Shown here piece by piece: positions 61,064 through 64,000 of a DNA stretch of 64,000 nucleotides. Origin of the DNA: Rhodospirillales bacterium (lineage in GTDB: Bacteria > Pseudomonadota > Alphaproteobacteria > Micavibrionales > Micavibrionaceae). The stretch is taken from assembly GCA_023898785.1 (NCBI GenBank), contig CP060239.1, forward strand, positions 806,001 through 870,000, written 5' to 3'. The notes beneath the pieces were generated by a model, which was not told the origin of the DNA, did no database searches, and worked only from the letters and a program-made list of their open reading frames with translations. A program made the position numbers and the translations under genes. The number at the start of each line of letters is the position of its first letter. Position 1 is the stretch's first letter.

Positions 61064-61969
61064 TTATGCCGTCTTCCACGCGTAACCAGGGTTTCCGTGA
61101 TAAAAGCCGCGTGAAAAGGTCCCTTTGAATCCGGCCTGCTCGAGTTTTTTTACGCCTTCATCGGCCGCGCAGTCTTTGTCCAGAACCGCACGAAAGGCTC
61201 TGGCAACGGAAACCATGTCGTGACTGTGCGGAGAAAGTCGAAAATGAGTAATTCCCATTCCCTGCATTTCATTTACTTCGTGCATAAGGTTGAGGCAGGT
61301 ATGTGAGAGCGTCTGGATTCCGTTCACGCTGAGAAACGGTTTGCCATCCAGAGTCTTCAATTCCATGCCATCCGGGTCTTCTTCGCAAACAAACTGGCAG
61401 TTATCTTTCACCCGGTTGTGCGACCGGGCATGATAACACCGCGCCGATAGGGCCAGTCCCGTGCGGCCATAGACCTGGACTTCCAGACCAACGTTCAGTT
61501 CTTCCGCCTTGTTCGACAGGACGGACAGGGCTTCTTTCGGGAGTTCGGACGGCACTGTAAAATGCACAGCCCCCTGAGAGGTCAGATGCGCCATCGTGTC
61601 TTCGTTATAAACATTGAAATATTGTCCTACCCTGTGGGGTTTGCCGCGCAAGTGATAGAGTGCCGCTGCATCGTTTGCTTCCACTTCATACTCTTCCAGT
61701 TCACACAGGCCTTTGGTCATTTTTTGCTCCCGTGGAAGCATGATTTCAGCCAGCGATGAAAAGACAATCTTTTTGCCTGCTCGGGTCAGTCGCTCCGCTA
61801 CCTCATCGTAATAAGGCTCAAAAAAAGGCGCGCGCTTGGAGCAAATCACTTCGCCGATATAAACCGTATCGACGGGAGCTTCGTCAGCAATGCGGAAATA
61901 AAAATCCCGTTTTTTGTCGGCGGACCAGTGAAACAAAATCGGCCCTATGGTCAGTTCCGCACCGCTCAT
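61064..61969 (-). CDS. ubiV: UbiV, O2-independent ubiquinone hydroxylation protein
   Basis: A 301-residue U32-family protein. With UbiU it forms a heterodimer with [4Fe-4S] clusters that hydroxylates ubiquinone precursors without oxygen. Conserved Cys appear in GEVICSKRAPF, SARCYHARSH and DNCQFVCEEDPDG. The opening ELTIGPILFHW is typical. It begins directly after the UbiU stop with no gap, so translation is coupled. Confidence 0.9.
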   Translation of the reverse strand: MSGAELTIGPILFHWSADKKRDFYFRIADEAPVDTVYIGEVICSKRAPFFEPYYDEVAERLTRAGKKIVFSSLAEIMLPREQKMTKGLCELEEYEVEANDAAALYHLRGKPHRVGQYFNVYNEDTMAHLTSQGAVHFTVPSELPKEALSVLSNKAEELNVGLEVQVYGRTGLALSARCYHARSHNRVKDNCQFVCEEDPDGMELKTLDGKPFLSVNGIQTLSHTCLNLMHEVNEMQGMGITHFRLSPHSHDMVSVARAFRAVLDKDCAADEGVKKLEQAGFKGTFSRGFYHGNPGYAWKTA

Positions 61970-62983
61970 CTACCGCCACCTCTTGTTTTCATAAGCGCCT
62001 TGCGTTTGTTTGTGCCCTTCCGTCAGAGACAGGAGGTGAGCAAGTTCGACGTCCTGCCCGTCCATCATATCATCCACCGCCTTGCGCCATGAGGACACAA
62101 CTTCCCGAACGTAGGCGCGAGAACGCTGCCGTCCTTCGATCTTGAAGGCATGGACACCGGCCTTAACCAGTTCCGGTAACAGGCGTGCAAGGTTCAGGCT
62201 GATCGGCTCCTCAAACGCGTAATAGCCTTCCTGCTTGTGCGGGGCAAGATAACGGCCCTTGCAAATCGTGGGATAGCCGGGATTTTGCGTACAGGAAAAA
62301 CAGTCAATCGTGAAGTCTCCCAGCCGGGTTGTAAGATTGCGCTTTGTGTCTTCTTCGTATTTCACATGGCTGGCCGGGGAACAGACGCCGTCCATATTGG
62401 TGGACAGGCCTGTGACATAGTTCGTCAGGCTGCAACGCCCTTCGGCCATCAGACCGTGATTGCCGAAAATGAAGCACTCAATCTCACACGGGATTTCTTT
62501 TTTCAGGACGGTGATTTCAGGGATCGTCAGAATGCGCGGCAAAACCACGCGCCGGACGCCGAATTCCTCGCAGTAATATTTAATGGCTTCGACAGAAGGC
62601 GCGCCCGCCTGAACGGAAAGGTGCAGGCGCTGATCCGGATATTGTGTCTTCACGTAGTTTGCCACGCCGATATCGGCCACGATAATGGCATCAATACCGA
62701 AACCGACGGCCGTATCGACGGCTTCTTTCCAGAGTCCTGTTTTTCCGGCCGGAGGAAACGTGTTGGCCGCCAGTAAAACTTTTGCGCCATGTTCATGAGC
62801 ATAAAGCACGCTTGTTTCCATTTCTTCCGGTGTAAAATTAAGGCCGGCAAAATTCCGCGCATTCGTTGCGTTCTGAAAGCCGCAATAGACGGCATCGGCC
62901 CCGGCATCCACAGCGGTCCGCAGAGAGGCAGGCGTCCCCGCCGGACAGACCAGTTCCGGACGGATTGCATCATGGTCATTCAT
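61970..62983 (-). CDS. ubiU: UbiU, O2-independent ubiquinone hydroxylation protein
   Basis: A 337-residue U32-family partner of UbiV. Visible are ELVCPAGTPASLRTAVDAGAD, AVYCGFQNATNARNFAGLNF, GVRRVVLPRILTIPEI, and the Cys-rich cluster region GRCSLTNYVTG, GVCSPASHVKYEED and DCFSCTQNPGYPTICKGRY. The length and order match UbiU/YhbU. Its start overlaps the ubiT stop by 8 bases. Confidence 0.92.
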   Translation of the reverse strand: MNDHDAIRPELVCPAGTPASLRTAVDAGADAVYCGFQNATNARNFAGLNFTPEEMETSVLYAHEHGAKVLLAANTFPPAGKTGLWKEAVDTAVGFGIDAIIVADIGVANYVKTQYPDQRLHLSVQAGAPSVEAIKYYCEEFGVRRVVLPRILTIPEITVLKKEIPCEIECFIFGNHGLMAEGRCSLTNYVTGLSTNMDGVCSPASHVKYEEDTKRNLTTRLGDFTIDCFSCTQNPGYPTICKGRYLAPHKQEGYYAFEEPISLNLARLLPELVKAGVHAFKIEGRQRSRAYVREVVSSWRKAVDDMMDGQDVELAHLLSLTEGHKQTQGAYENKRWR

Positions 62984-63509
62984 GGTTTCTGATCTTTCTT
63001 AAAACCTTCAGGGCTTGCCGTCCGGGAGGGCCAAATAAACTGGCGGTATCTTCTGCCACGCTGCCTTCCAGATCATCGAGCGCATTACGCAGGCAGACGA
63101 CGGCTTCCGTATCTCCCTCTATGTGCAATTCCCGTGTAAAGAAAAGCGCATCGCCGTCTAGGTGTCCGTCAACCATATCCAGCAGGGTCAGGAATGTTCC
63201 GGCAATCTGGGCATCGGTGCGCGGCGCTTTGCGGCGGCGATATGCTCTCAAAAGCGGCGTGTCCGGGTGAGCCTGCAACACGAGGACAAAAGGCAGGTTA
63301 ACCGGGTCGATCAAAAACAGCTTGTCCTTATGCGGCCCGATCCGGTTGAACAATTCCGGACGCGTGTGCGCGATATGCCGGACAATGCGCCTTAAAACCG
63401 GCTGAAGGATAAAAAGCGGAAATGGAGCCAGGGCCGGACGTAAAAAAGCAGACAAAGGGGTTTTCCCGTTCGAAATATGCGATTCTGCTTCTTCAAATGC
63501 TATAGCCAT
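62976..63509 (-). CDS. ubiT: UbiT, lipid-binding (SCP2) factor for anaerobic ubiquinone synthesis
   Basis: A 177-residue protein with a sterol-carrier-protein (SCP2) fold: LFLIDPVNLPFVLVLQ, RTDAQIAGTFLTLLDMVDG and DALFFTRELHIEGDTEAVV. UbiT binds lipid quinone intermediates for the UbiUV hydroxylases. It is first in the ubiTUV group. No Shine-Dalgarno precedes the ATG, and an FNR box is centred 41 bases upstream. Confidence 0.88.
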   Translation of the reverse strand: MAIAFEEAESHISNGKTPLSAFLRPALAPFPLFILQPVLRRIVRHIAHTRPELFNRIGPHKDKLFLIDPVNLPFVLVLQAHPDTPLLRAYRRRKAPRTDAQIAGTFLTLLDMVDGHLDGDALFFTRELHIEGDTEAVVCLRNALDDLEGSVAEDTASLFGPPGRQALKVLRKIRNHE

Positions 63510-63543
63510 GTTGCTACCATAGAGACCTTGATGAAAAACCTTA

Positions 63544-63557
63544 TTGATTCAGATCAA
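63544..63557. promoter_or_regulatory. Perfect FNR/Anr-type box between ubiT and moeA
   Basis: TTGAT-TCAG-ATCAA. The centre is 41-42 bases upstream of the ubiT ATG and about 90 upstream of moeA. Both directions could be activated. In Escherichia coli ubiTUV is controlled by FNR. Confidence 0.7.
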
Positions 63558-63640
63558 ACCATTTTTACAACAAATATGGAACCAGATAAAATCGGTTTAT
63601 TGACACAGGCGGCACAGGGAAAAGCAAAGCAGGGGAAAAC

Positions 63641-64000
63641 ATGATCGCTTTTGAAGACGCACAGAAAATAATTTGGAAAACAGCACTGAAGCGAAGGCTG
63701 GGAACGGAAACTGTATTTCTGGAAGAAATATCGGGCCGTGTTTGTGCGCAAACCCTTTCGGCGCCGCTTAATATTCAGCCCTTCGACAATGCGGCCATGG
63801 ACGGCTTTGCCGTCCTGCGCTCCGATTTGACAGAGGCTTCGAAAGGCACCCCTGTAACTCTGCAAAAAACGGCGATTATTGCGGCTGGCGCTCCTGTGCC
63901 GAAACAGCCCCTGTCAGCAGGAACCTGTGTTCAAATCATGACAGGCGCTCCTGTGCCGCCGAATGCGCAAGCGGTTGTTCCTGTCGAACAGGTTGAAATG
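63641..64000 (+). CDS. moeA: Molybdopterin molybdenumtransferase MoeA, 3' end outside window
   Basis: The first 120 codons of MoeA, which inserts molybdenum into adenylated molybdopterin. Visible are PFDNAAMDGFAVLRSD and the MTGAPVPPNAQAVVPVEQ segment of the family. AGGGGA lies about 6 bases upstream of the ATG. Its frame is open to the end of the window. Divergent from ubiT across an FNR-type box, it fits a role in making molybdenum cofactor for anaerobic respiratory enzymes. Confidence 0.92.
   Translation, partial: MIAFEDAQKIIWKTALKRRLGTETVFLEEISGRVCAQTLSAPLNIQPFDNAAMDGFAVLRSDLTEASKGTPVTLQKTAIIAAGAPVPKQPLSAGTCVQIMTGAPVPPNAQAVVPVEQVEM

Noticed and set aside
1..64000. tRNA, rRNA or CRISPR features
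   Set aside because: No cloverleaf-like segment, rRNA core sequence or spaced direct repeat array was seen on reading; a tRNA scan would be needed to exclude tRNAs fully.

Overview
The window looks like a chromosomal segment of an alphaproteobacterium. The support is a DUF2336 protein, a CdnL/CarD-type regulator, an RpoH-family sigma factor, the dapF-mtaB-ftsY block divergent from ffh, the ffh-rpsP-rimM-trmD-rplS then leuC-leuD-leuB order, and a GSII-type glutamine synthetase. The genus cannot be fixed from the sequence; a Micavibrio-like or Rhodospirillales-like organism is only a guess. No rRNA, tRNA or CRISPR array was recognised.

Region 1 (1-16 kb) is core genes broken up by mobile DNA. 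A RelA/SpoT-like fragment enters from the left edge. hisS, a secreted protein, sufE and clpX follow, then a divergent sigma-like protein, a DHH phosphoesterase, an LD-carboxypeptidase, CarD, a phosphatase-like protein that has lost its metal ligands, and rpoH. Two insertion sequences each occur twice in the window. An IS3-family element lies at 1175-2277 (240-bp internal deletion) and at 11311-12653 (intact, splitting a 232-codon gene). An IS481-family element lies at 6255-7440 and 32534-33719. All four copies keep target-site duplications, and each pair is inverted.

Region 2 (16-40 kb) is housekeeping: an M48 lipoprotein protease, a nuclease-like protein, proline iminopeptidase, pgk, DUF2336, AMP nucleosidase, ftsY-mtaB-dapF on the minus strand, then ffh, a small membrane protein, rpsP, rimM, trmD, rplS and leuC/D/B on the plus strand. 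Palindromic dispersed repeats have repeatedly entered this stretch. One supplies the signal peptide of the gene after hisS, one sits in frame inside trmD, and a pair brackets a DUF559 nuclease-like domain that is fused in frame to RimM. A nested stack lies between leuB and the pilin terminator.

Region 3 (40-57 kb) is a minus-strand MSHA-like type IV pilus locus: a GspE/PilB-type ATPase with an MshEN (c-di-GMP-binding type) N-terminus, a PilC/GspF protein that seems to need a non-AUG start, a PilM/PilN-like fusion, PilO-like and PilP/MshK-like proteins, a TPR protein, prepilin peptidase, two PilT-type ATPases, a secretin, a membrane AraC regulator and a prepilin. An ABC ATPase and an ABC-2 permease are interleaved, recalling PilGHI of Myxococcus.

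Region 4 (57-64 kb) holds GSII glutamine synthetase and then an apparently anaerobic block: an outer-membrane porin, a beta-carbonic anhydrase, ubiV-ubiU-ubiT for O2-independent ubiquinone synthesis, and divergent moeA running off the right edge. Two perfect FNR-type boxes, TTGAT-N4-ATCAA, lie upstream of the porin and between ubiT and moeA.
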